Positions 21,488-27,094 of a stretch of DNA of 27,094 nt are shown here, one piece after another (the stretch's first letter is position 1; every line of letters starts with the position of its first letter). Made by a program: the position numbers and the translations under genes. The notes beneath the pieces were generated by a model, which made no database searches, was not told where the DNA came from, and was given only the letters and a program-made list of their open reading frames with translations. Where the stretch lies: contig SCTU01000119.1 of assembly GCA_004297315.1 (NCBI GenBank), forward strand, positions 1-27,094, in the 5' to 3' direction. The stretch is from Dehalococcoidia bacterium (GTDB lineage: Bacteria > Chloroflexota > Dehalococcoidia > UBA2979).

Positions 21488-22504
21488 CTACCCGAGGTAG
21501 TTAATGCGCATCGCGTCGCGGACCTCGGCCATCGTGGCCTGGGCGACCGTGCGTGCGTGCGAAGTGCCCGCATGCAAGGCCTCCCGGACGAGATCGGGAC
21601 GGGCCTCGTAGTACGAACGCCGCTCGCGGATCGGGTCGAGGAACGCATTGAGCGCCGCGGCGAGCTTCGTCTTCACCTCGACGTCACCGACCTTGCCAAG
21701 GACGTATCGCTCCTTGAGATCGTTGACCTCGTCCTCGTTCGGGTTGAAGGCGTCGTGGTACATGAAAACGGGGTTGCCCTCGACGTGGCCGGGGTCCGTT
21801 GCCCGGAGGCGTGTCGGGTCGGTGTACATGCCCCGCACCTTCAGCAACACGGTCTCCTTGTCGTCGCCGAGGAAGATCGCGTTGTTCTTCGACTTGCTCA
21901 TCTTCGCGTCACCGTCGGTGCCGACGAGGCGGGCGATACGGCCGACGAGCGGCTCCGGCTCAGGGAACACCTGGCGCTCGAACATTCGGTTGAAGCGGCG
22001 CGCCACCTCCCGCGTGAGCTCGATGTGTGGCAACTGGTCCTCGCCGACGGGCACGAGGTGTGCCTTCGGCATCAGGATGTTCGCCACCTGCATCATCGGG
22101 TAGTTGAAGAACGCGACCGGCACCGAATGGCGCAACTCCAGGTCGGCCATCTCCGCCTTCAGCGTCGGGTTGCGCTCGAGCATCCCCAGCGGCACCCACC
22201 ACGAGAGCCACTGCGTGAGTTCGGCATGCTCTGGGACGCCGCTCTCGATTAGGAAGTGGCTCCCCTCGGGGTCGAGGCCGACCGCCAGCCAGTCGAGGGC
22301 GACTTCGAAGATGGAATCGCGCACGCGCTGGAAGTCGTCGGCGTAGTCGGAGACCTGGTAGTCGGCAATCAGGAAGAAACACTCGTACTCGCGCTGGAGG
22401 CGGATCCAGTTCTCCAGCGCGCCCACGTAGTGGCCCAGGTGGAGGGCGCCGGTAGGGCGCACCCCGGTGAGGATGCGCTTGCGGGGGTCTGGGGTGGCGG
22501 CCAT
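21488..22504 (-). CDS. trpS: Tryptophanyl-tRNA synthetase
   Basis: TrpRS charges tRNA(Trp) with tryptophan in the cytoplasm. The 338-aa product is a compact class I synthetase of normal length. It opens with ILTGVRPTGALHLGHYVGAL, where HLGH (22-25) is the HIGH motif, has the tryptophan-site region FFLIADYQVSDYADD, NYPMMQVANILMPKAHLVPVGEDQLPH with the conserved Asp-Gln, and AKMSKS (KMSKS at 201-205). The C-terminal helix bundle reads RERRSYYEARPDLVREAL. A GGAAGGG box lies shortly before ATG 22504. It is divergent from the small secreted-protein gene and convergent with gltA. Confidence 0.95.
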   Translation of the reverse strand: MAATPDPRKRILTGVRPTGALHLGHYVGALENWIRLQREYECFFLIADYQVSDYADDFQRVRDSIFEVALDWLAVGLDPEGSHFLIESGVPEHAELTQWLSWWVPLGMLERNPTLKAEMADLELRHSVPVAFFNYPMMQVANILMPKAHLVPVGEDQLPHIELTREVARRFNRMFERQVFPEPEPLVGRIARLVGTDGDAKMSKSKNNAIFLGDDKETVLLKVRGMYTDPTRLRATDPGHVEGNPVFMYHDAFNPNEDEVNDLKERYVLGKVGDVEVKTKLAAALNAFLDPIRERRSYYEARPDLVREALHAGTSHARTVAQATMAEVRDAMRINYLG

Positions 22505-22666
22505 GTGCGCCCTTCCGCAATTCTCAGGCGGGACCGTTTACCGATCTTCAACGCGTCGAGGGCGTCACGGGGCGTTCCTGCGCCCGCGGGCGGCGAGTGC
22601 CGATGATACATTCGGATTGGCGGAGAGGGCAGGCGGCCCTCGACCGTTCGGGCCCGGGAGGATCGC

Positions 22667-22918
22667 ATGCGCCTTCAGAGAGCCCTCAACGCGGCACTCC
22701 TTGCGGCTGCGCTGTTCGGCACCACGGCAAGCGTCGCCTTCGGCGAAGAGGGCGACTGCAACGGCAAGAAGAAGCGGGGCTGCGAGGTGCCCGAGGTGCC
22801 GTACACCGCCCTTCTGCCCGCCGTCACCATGGCCGGCGCGGCCGGGTTCTACCTCGTCCAGCGCCGTCGCTATGCGGCACGCGCCGAGGCGGCCGTTGAG
22901 GGCGCTCACGACCGTTAA
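22667..22918 (+). CDS. Tiny secreted protein with a VPEVP-TM-RRR C-terminal sorting-type tail
   Basis: The 83-aa product has a signal peptide (Arg/Gln-rich start, hydrophobic core 6-17, likely cut near VAFG-E at 26), then only about 20 residues (EEGDCNGKKKRGCEVPEVP) holding two cysteines and a Lys/Arg cluster. A hydrophobic span (about 46-64) follows, then RRR at 66-68 and a short polar tail. A V-P-E-x-P motif, a membrane span and a basic cluster is the layout of PEP-CTERM-type sorting signals, and the exosortase gene starts 31 bases further on. The inference is that this is that enzyme's dedicated substrate, or a small partner. Unlike classic signals, about 15 residues follow the basic cluster. 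GGGAGG precedes ATG 22667. It could also be a plain single-pass membrane peptide. Confidence 0.72.
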   Translation: MRLQRALNAALLAAALFGTTASVAFGEEGDCNGKKKRGCEVPEVPYTALLPAVTMAGAAGFYLVQRRRYAARAEAAVEGAHDR

Positions 22919-22934
22919 CCGCTGGCCTTCGGGC

Positions 22935-22940
22935 TACGCT
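22935..22940 (+). promoter_or_regulatory. Candidate -10 box (leaderless) for the exosortase gene
   Basis: TACGCT lies in the 30-bp gap after the small secreted-protein gene and ends eight bases before ATG 22949, with no Shine-Dalgarno sequence. Box and spacing are the same as before the hydrolase gene at 19247. Confidence 0.45.
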
Positions 22941-22948
22941 CTGCAGCG

Positions 22949-24640
22949 ATGACCACCGTCGCCGCCGTCCGTCCGCACCCGCTCGCCGCGCTGCGACGCC
23001 AATGGCGGTTGTCTGCCCTCGTCCTGGCGGGGGTCGTGCCCTTCGCGCCCAGCCTGCTGGCGATGCGGCAGTTCCTGCTGGCCGACAACGCGTTGGGGTT
23101 TGTGCCGGCCGTCCCGCTCGTCAGCGCCTTCATCTTCTGGCAGCGCGGCCATATGGCCTCGCCACCGGCGAAGCGCGACCTGCTGCTTGACGCGTTCTTC
23201 GCGGCGCCGCTCGCGGTCGCGGCCGTGTTCATCCTCTACGTCGTGCCGTCCCAGCTCTCCTGGTACTACTGGCTGAACCGTGTCGACCTGCTCGCGTTCC
23301 CGATCTGGATGCTCGCCTGCGCGGTCCTCTTCCTCGGTTACCAGCAGGTGCTCCGCACCTGGCCTGCCTGGCTCTTCCTCTTCCTGGTCTGGCCGTACCC
23401 GATGGTGAGACTGCAAGTCAGCGCCACCCAGCCCCTCGTCGACGCGACGACGTGGCTTGCCGCGCGGCTGTCGGCCTTCCTCGCCCTGCCGTACGACGTC
23501 TCCGGCACTGCCTTCACGAGGTCTGACCTGCCCGTCGAGGAGCAGGTCACGCTCGTCGTAGGTCAGCTGTGCTCCGGCGCCTCCACGATGGGAGGCCTGC
23601 TGCTCGGCGGGACCGCGATCATGCTGCTGTCGCGCGGGCGAGTGATGTCGCGCATCCGCTGGGTTGCCCTCGCCGTGGCGCTGGGGTTTCTGGCGAACGG
23701 CTTCCGGGTCGTGGCACTGCTCCTCGCGGCCACGCAGGACGTCGATTTCGCGGTGAACGTCCTGCACCCCGTGCTCGGAATCGTGCTGTTCCTGCTCACC
23801 CTTGGCGTAATGCTGCTCCTGCTGAAGCCGTTCGGGCTGCGCTTCGCGCCGGAGGCCGCGGGACGCCACCTCGCCTGGGCGCCGACCGAGGGCGGCGGGC
23901 GGACGCTGCGCGCGCTCTGGGTCGCCGCGCCGTTGATAGCGCTTGCGATTGGCGTTGGGGTGGCTGGCGCGCAGCAGTACGACTTCATCGGCCTCGGCGC
24001 CGGGGCGCCTGAGGTCGCTGTCGACTCGGAGAAGCGCATCATCCCCGCCGTCGAGGGCTGGGACCTCGGTCACGTGACCGAGATCGGATGGACCGACCTC
24101 TTCGGCAAGCAGTCGCGCGGCGACGTCTTCACTTACACGAAGGCCGGCGTCGGCGAGGCGCCGGGCCAACCGTTCGTCCTCGCCCAGACGATCATCGCCG
24201 AGAGCAAGTCGAGCCTCGACCGTTACACCCTCGAACAGTGCATCGACTTCCACCGCCGCAAACTCGAGGGCCGCCAGGCCGTCCCGCTCGGCCACGGCGT
24301 GACCGGCGTCATCCTGCACGAGGTCTACGACGGCGTCCCGTCCAGCACGCTCTACTTCGTCTTCCCCGTCTCCGTGCAGGGCGAACTCCGCCACGCCCGC
24401 ATCGCCCTCTTCGGAGACGTCGAGGCGCCGACATGGGTGACGGCGGAGCCGCCGAGCGGCGGCGCGGGGAGCGCGCTCTCGAACCGGGTGGGGTTGGTGC
24501 TCGACAACGCCCTCGACGGCCTGCCCGGCAACACGTCAGAGCGCGCCCAGGTCGACCGCGGCCTCGTCGACCTCGGCACGCAGATCGTGGAGACGATGGT
24601 GACGACGGGCGGCCCGGCGAAGGCTGTCGAAGCGTCCTAG
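22949..24640 (+). CDS. Exosortase/archaeosortase fused to an EpsI-like C-terminal domain
   Basis: Exosortases are membrane transpeptidases that cut a C-terminal PEP-type signal from exported proteins and pass the protein to an acceptor. The 563-aa product has eight or more spans in residues 20-295. The known catalytic trio is in place: Cys208 in GQLCSGASTMGG, Arg253 in LANGFRVVALL, and His273 in VLHPVLGIVLF. WPYPMVRLQ (148-156) matches the family's P-x-P loop. A further span (about 322-341) leads to an extracytoplasmic domain of about 210 residues resembling EpsI (exosortase C-terminal-associated protein): EGWDLGHVTEIGWTD, VFTYTKAG, and LYFVFPVSVQGELRHARIALF. The fusion occurs in other exosortases. 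The only candidate substrate nearby is the upstream 83-aa gene. Transcription may be leaderless from TACGCT. Confidence 0.87.
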   Translation: MTTVAAVRPHPLAALRRQWRLSALVLAGVVPFAPSLLAMRQFLLADNALGFVPAVPLVSAFIFWQRGHMASPPAKRDLLLDAFFAAPLAVAAVFILYVVPSQLSWYYWLNRVDLLAFPIWMLACAVLFLGYQQVLRTWPAWLFLFLVWPYPMVRLQVSATQPLVDATTWLAARLSAFLALPYDVSGTAFTRSDLPVEEQVTLVVGQLCSGASTMGGLLLGGTAIMLLSRGRVMSRIRWVALAVALGFLANGFRVVALLLAATQDVDFAVNVLHPVLGIVLFLLTLGVMLLLLKPFGLRFAPEAAGRHLAWAPTEGGGRTLRALWVAAPLIALAIGVGVAGAQQYDFIGLGAGAPEVAVDSEKRIIPAVEGWDLGHVTEIGWTDLFGKQSRGDVFTYTKAGVGEAPGQPFVLAQTIIAESKSSLDRYTLEQCIDFHRRKLEGRQAVPLGHGVTGVILHEVYDGVPSSTLYFVFPVSVQGELRHARIALFGDVEAPTWVTAEPPSGGAGSALSNRVGLVLDNALDGLPGNTSERAQVDRGLVDLGTQIVETMVTTGGPAKAVEAS

Positions 24641-24649
24641 CCGCTGCCG

Positions 24650-26314
24650 CTACATCTGCTCCGGTGCCGAGATGCCCATCAGCCCCAGCGTTCGGGCCAG
24701 GACCGTCTGCGTCGCCTCGAGGAGGCGGAGGCGCGCCTTCGTGAGGGCGGGCTGGTCGGCCTGGATCACGCGACACTGCGTGTAGAACGGGTGGAACGCC
24801 CCCGCCAGTTCCTGCGCGTAGTGCGTGAGGTGGTGCGGGGCGAGTTCGAGCACCACCTTCTCGATCACCTCGGGCAGCAGCAGCAGCTTCCGCAGCAGCG
24901 TCTGCTCCGCCTCGTGCGTGAGGAGCGAGGTGTCCGCGCCTTCCGAGGTGTGACCCTCGGCCGCGGCCTTCGCGATTACGGAGGCGATGCGGGCGTGGGC
25001 GTACTGCACGTAGTAGACGGGGTTCTCGTCACTCTGCTTCTTGGCGAGGTCGAGGTCGAAGTCCATCGTCTGGTTTGCGCCCGTGAGCAGGAAAAAGAAG
25101 CGCGTGGCGTCGCACCCGACTTCCTCGACGACGTCCTTGAGGGTGACGATCTCGCCCGCCCGCTTCGAGAGCGGGACGATGTGCTCGCCGCGGCGCAGCG
25201 TCACCAACTGGTAGAGCAGGACGTCGAGGGCGGCCGGGTCGGCGCCGACGGCCTGCACGCCCGCCTTCACGCGGCTCACGTGTCCCTGGTGGTCCGCGCC
25301 CCAGATGTCGACCACGCGGTCGAACTTGCGGGTCACGAACTTGTCGTAGTGGTAGGCGATGTCGGTCGCGTAGTAGGTCGGCGCGCCGTCCGAGCGGATC
25401 AGCACGTTGTCCTTGCTCTCGCCGAGGTCAGACGAGGTGAACCATGTCGCGCCGTCGCGCTCCACGACCTGGCCCTGGTTCTTCAGGATCGCCATCACCG
25501 TGTCGTACGGGCCGCCGTGCGCCATCAGCGAGCGTTCGGAATACCACTCGTCGTACTCGACGCCCATCAGCGCGAGGTCGGCGCGGATGCCCTCCACCAT
25601 GATGTCGATGCCGAGGCGGCCGAAGGCGGGGTCCGCCTCCTCGCCGGGGTGGCGGAGGTACTGGTCGCCGAAGCGGTCTTTAATCGTCTGTGCCACGTCG
25701 ACCATGTACTGGCCGGGGTAGCCGTTTTCCGGGACGGAGGCCTCGCGGCCGTGCAACTGCTCGTAGCGCGCATACAGCGTGCGGCCGAAGATGCCGACCT
25801 GCGTGCCGGCATCGTTGATGTAGTACTCCTGCTGCACCTTGTAGCCCGCCGCCGTCATGACGTTCGCGAGCGTCGAGCCGATCGCCGCCCCACGTCCGTT
25901 GCCGACATGGATCGGACCGGTCGGGTTCGCGCTCACGTACTCGATCTGCGCCGAGCGCCCCCCGCCGAGGTCGAGATCGGGGTAGGCCTCGCCCGCGCGG
26001 GCGATCGCGTCGGCCTGCGCGGCGGCCCACGAGGGCGCGAGGTAGAAGTTCACGAAGCCCGGCGGCGCGACCGTCACCTTTTCGATGGCGGGGTGGGCGG
26101 GGACGTGCGCGCGCAGTGCCTCCGCAACCTCGATCGCCTTCATCCGCGCGAGGCCCTGGATGCGCAGCGCGACATTGCTCGAAAAGTCGCCGTGCTCCGG
26201 CCGCGCGGGGTGCTCTGCCGTGATGGCGGGAGCAGCGAACTCGGGCAGCGCGCCCGCCGCCTGCGCCGTCGCGAGGGCCTTCTCGACGAGCGCCACGACC
26301 TCGTCACGGATCAC
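24650..26314 (-). CDS. argS: Arginyl-tRNA synthetase
   Basis: ArgRS charges tRNA(Arg) with arginine in the cytoplasm. The 554-aa product has the N-terminal Add1 domain (EHGDFSSNVALRIQ), the HIGH motif in SANPTGPIHVGNGRG (HVGN at about 136-139), the conserved YINDAGTQV, WGADHQGHVSRVKAGVQA, and a KMSKS loop reduced to VPLSKRAGEIVTL, as is common in this family. It ends in DALR-domain anticodon-binding helices with the terminal LGLMGISAPEQM. GTG 26314 is chosen for the AAGGAAGG box about eight bases before it; an upstream ORF start is in poorly coded sequence. The leader holds a 9-bp hairpin. It runs tail to tail with the exosortase gene, nine bases between the stops. Confidence 0.95.
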   Translation of the reverse strand: MIRDEVVALVEKALATAQAAGALPEFAAPAITAEHPARPEHGDFSSNVALRIQGLARMKAIEVAEALRAHVPAHPAIEKVTVAPPGFVNFYLAPSWAAAQADAIARAGEAYPDLDLGGGRSAQIEYVSANPTGPIHVGNGRGAAIGSTLANVMTAAGYKVQQEYYINDAGTQVGIFGRTLYARYEQLHGREASVPENGYPGQYMVDVAQTIKDRFGDQYLRHPGEEADPAFGRLGIDIMVEGIRADLALMGVEYDEWYSERSLMAHGGPYDTVMAILKNQGQVVERDGATWFTSSDLGESKDNVLIRSDGAPTYYATDIAYHYDKFVTRKFDRVVDIWGADHQGHVSRVKAGVQAVGADPAALDVLLYQLVTLRRGEHIVPLSKRAGEIVTLKDVVEEVGCDATRFFFLLTGANQTMDFDLDLAKKQSDENPVYYVQYAHARIASVIAKAAAEGHTSEGADTSLLTHEAEQTLLRKLLLLPEVIEKVVLELAPHHLTHYAQELAGAFHPFYTQCRVIQADQPALTKARLRLLEATQTVLARTLGLMGISAPEQM

Positions 26315-26339
26315 GCAGGCGACCTTCCTTGAACCAGAA

Positions 26340-26362
26340 GCGGCCCGCCGAGAGCGGGCCGC
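26340..26362 (-). promoter_or_regulatory. Strong hairpin in the argS leader
   Basis: GCGGCCCGC and GCGGGCCGC form a perfect 9-bp stem with a 5-base loop, placed 26 bases upstream of the argS GTG. On the argS strand it is followed by TTCTGGTTC and then the ribosome site, so it could act as an attenuator or protect the message. No T-box features (specifier loop, TGGNACC antiterminator) are visible. Confidence 0.5.
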
Positions 26363-26387
26363 AACCGTGCGCACCTCGAACGATTTG

Positions 26388-26393
26388 AGTGTA
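26388..26393 (-). promoter_or_regulatory. Candidate -10 box of argS
   Basis: Reverse-strand TACACT lies about 75 bases before the argS start. The -35 side is weak (TCGCCG-like). It would give a leader of about 65 nt holding the hairpin at 26340-26362. Confidence 0.4.
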
Positions 26394-26438
26394 GCGCGAG
26401 GCTCCGGAGGCGGCGATCTGCCCACCTCTGCGGCTCAT

Positions 26439-26454
26439 TCGAGGCGCTCCTCGA
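26439..26454. other. Hairpin TCGAGG-CGCT-CCTCGA in the argS/small-gene gap
   Basis: A 6-bp perfect inverted repeat with a 4-base loop in the non-coding gap between divergent argS and the small membrane-protein gene. It may be an operator or a short structured RNA element. A second stem, GCCATGC/GCATGGC (26459-26481), follows within five bases. Confidence 0.4.
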
Positions 26455-26463
26455 GCCTGCCAT

Positions 26464-26568
26464 GCTTTCGCGAGGCATGGCCGCCGACGGGTGACTGCTT
26501 CGCGACGCTTCGCTGGGTAGCGTCGAGGGGCAGTCTGTCCCGACCGCGGGACGAGAGGAGCGCACACG
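26464..26568 (+). repeat. Upstream module, copy 1 (before the gene at 26569)
   Basis: Copy 1 contains GCTTTCGCGAGG (26464-26475), a GACTG-x-TT-x-GCG segment 17 bases later, and CGTCGAGGGGCAG (26521-26533), all found in the same order before the ATG at 27056. It also holds a GTCCC/GGGAC stem (26537-26552) next to the GAGAGGAG ribosome site, and a direct repeat GCTTCGC-GAC-GCTTCGC. Confidence 0.6.
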
Positions 26569-26838
26569 ATGGCTCATACCCATGTCGATACGGGCGGCAG
26601 CAACGCGGCCATGACCGCGCTCGTTGCCGTGCTCGTCGCGGTGGTTGCGATTCTATTGATCGCGATCCTCGCATTCGGCGCGTTCGGCATACGAGGCAAC
26701 AACGGTGGCGGGCAGACCGTCCCGAACCCTGGTGGCGGTGGTGACGGACGCGGTGGCGACGGTGGCGGCGGCGGTAACAGCGGCCCTTCCGCGCCGATGA
26801 ACTGGCACGCCGCGTACGACCTCCTCACGTTCGTCTAA
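26569..26838 (+). CDS. Small single-span membrane protein with Gly-rich tail
   Basis: I do not recognise the family. The 89-aa product has a short polar N-terminus (MAHTHVDTGGSNA), one very hydrophobic span (about 15-43), and a low-complexity Gly/Asp/Asn-rich stretch (about 44-72, including PNPGGGGDGRGGDGGGG), then a short end with Trp and aromatic residues (NWHAAYDLLTFV). The N-terminus has no Lys/Arg, so it is probably a membrane peptide with the Gly-rich part on one face rather than a cleaved secreted protein. GAGAGGAG stands eight bases before ATG 26569. The next gene begins MAYIGTHS and has a matching upstream region, so this is likely the first of a tandem family. Confidence 0.65.
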   Translation: MAHTHVDTGGSNAAMTALVAVLVAVVAILLIAILAFGAFGIRGNNGGGQTVPNPGGGGDGRGGDGGGGGNSGPSAPMNWHAAYDLLTFV

Positions 26839-26853
26839 GCGACGGACGTCCCA

Positions 26854-26887
26854 GAAGGGGCGAGGGCCGCCAGGCGCTTGCCCCTTC
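26854..26887 (+). terminator. Terminator-like stem after the small membrane protein
   Basis: GAAGGGGC (26854-26861) and GCCCCTTC (26880-26887) form an 8-bp perfect stem around an 18-base GC-rich loop, starting 15 bases after the stop codon. Confidence 0.6.
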
Positions 26888-26958
26888 CTGTGCGCCCGGT
26901 CAGAAATCGAGGCCTGCGATTCAGCCCGGGATGCCCCGATTTGGAGGGCCGCCGTCAC

Positions 26959-27055
26959 GCTTTCGTGAGGTGTTGTCGACGAAGGCGACTGGTTAGCGAG
27001 GACGTCCTCGATACGGTGAAGGGTGCCCCGTCGAGGGGCAGCGAGGAGGTCCGTG
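26959..27055 (+). repeat. Upstream module, copy 2 (before the gene at 27056)
   Basis: Copy 2 has GCTTTCGTGAGG (26959-26970), GACTG-x-TT-x-GCG 16 bases later, and CGTCGAGGGGCAG (27029-27041), matching copy 1 before 26569. Between the shared blocks it has about 14 more bases and a 14-bp perfect palindrome CGAGGACGTCCTCG (26997-27010). A GAGGAGG ribosome site follows. Confidence 0.6.
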
Positions 27056-27081
27056 ATGGCTTACATAGGGACGCACAGTGG
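27056..27081 (+). CDS. Start of a second small membrane-protein gene (cut by contig end)
   Basis: ATG 27056 follows GAGGAGG and reads MAYIGTHS before genuine sequence ends at 27081. The first residues resemble MAHTHVDTGG of the gene at 26569, and the upstream regions match, so it is probably a paralogue. The bases after 27081 are adapter and must not be translated. Confidence 0.55.
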
Positions 27082-27094
27082 AGATCGGAAGAGC
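27082..27094. other. Illumina adapter remnant at the contig end
   Basis: The final 13 bases, AGATCGGAAGAGC, are exactly the shared first part of the TruSeq read 1 and read 2 adapters. The sequence stops at the base where the two adapters differ. This is a library artefact, not organism DNA. Confidence 0.95.

Noticed and set aside
22934..24394. Reverse 486-codon open frame
   Set aside because: Antisense to the exosortase gene, charged low-complexity product, no motif.
24791..26332. Forward 513-codon open frame
   Set aside because: Antisense to argS, whose HIGH and DALR motifs are clear.
1..27094. tRNA genes, CRISPR arrays, insertion sequences or phage genes
   Set aside because: No T-loop GGTTCRA pattern, no regularly spaced repeats, and no transposase, integrase or capsid motifs were found by eye on either strand.

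Overview
This is a 27 kb stretch of GC-rich bacterial DNA, roughly two thirds G+C by eye, densely coded on both strands with many 4-bp ATGA/GTGA gene overlaps. It has no ribosomal RNA, tRNA, CRISPR array or recognisable insertion sequence. The gene content is a mosaic of housekeeping and envelope genes. A Chloroflexota (Dehalococcoidia/SAR202-like or related) origin is my best inference. It rests on a malyl-CoA lyase that closely matches my memory of the Chloroflexus protein, a class A PBP with repeated C-terminal beta domains, and probable leaderless starts; no marker gene proves it. The last 13 bases are the common stem of the Illumina TruSeq adapters, so this is the end of an assembled contig, probably from a metagenome.

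Layout. 1-689: the 3' end of a peptide-type ABC transporter binding protein, closed by a hairpin. 690-1466: a poorly coded stretch with two doubtful small ORFs. 1467-3207 (+): a flavin reductase-like protein, dephospho-CoA kinase (coaE) and a small Rho-N-like basic protein. 3217-7143 (-): an MFS transporter, a GT2 glycosyltransferase fused to a multi-spanning membrane domain, and a NodB-type polysaccharide deacetylase, read as one unit. 7241-10675 (-): an operon of malyl-CoA lyase, two succinyl-CoA-synthetase-type subunits and a one-cluster ferredoxin, behind a good sigma-70-like promoter. 10767-12196 (-): an RDD membrane protein and a second membrane protein, divergent from a membrane-anchored HExxH metallopeptidase (12244-13410, +). 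13407-17278 (-): a SAM methyltransferase and a class A penicillin-binding protein. 17465-20047 (+): gatC, gatA and an alpha/beta hydrolase. 20263-21414 (+): citrate synthase behind a 130-nt leader, convergent on trpS (-). 22667-24640 (+): a tiny secreted protein with a VPEVP-TM-RRR tail, followed by an exosortase/EpsI fusion. 24650-26314 (-): argS. 26569 to the end (+): a small TM/Gly-rich protein and the start of what looks like a second copy.

How the genes may work together. The lyase operon is best read as ATP-driven activation of malate to malyl-CoA followed by cleavage to acetyl-CoA and glyoxylate. Citrate synthase, encoded 10 kb away, could use the acetyl-CoA. The exosortase and its small neighbour look like a self-contained sorting enzyme and substrate pair, and are the most unusual part of the window. 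The MFS/GT2/deacetylase unit and the PBP/methyltransferase unit point to cell-envelope glycan work. Three genes (19247, 22949, 12196 reverse) have a TANNNT box 6-8 nt before the ATG and no Shine-Dalgarno sequence, which suggests leaderless transcription.
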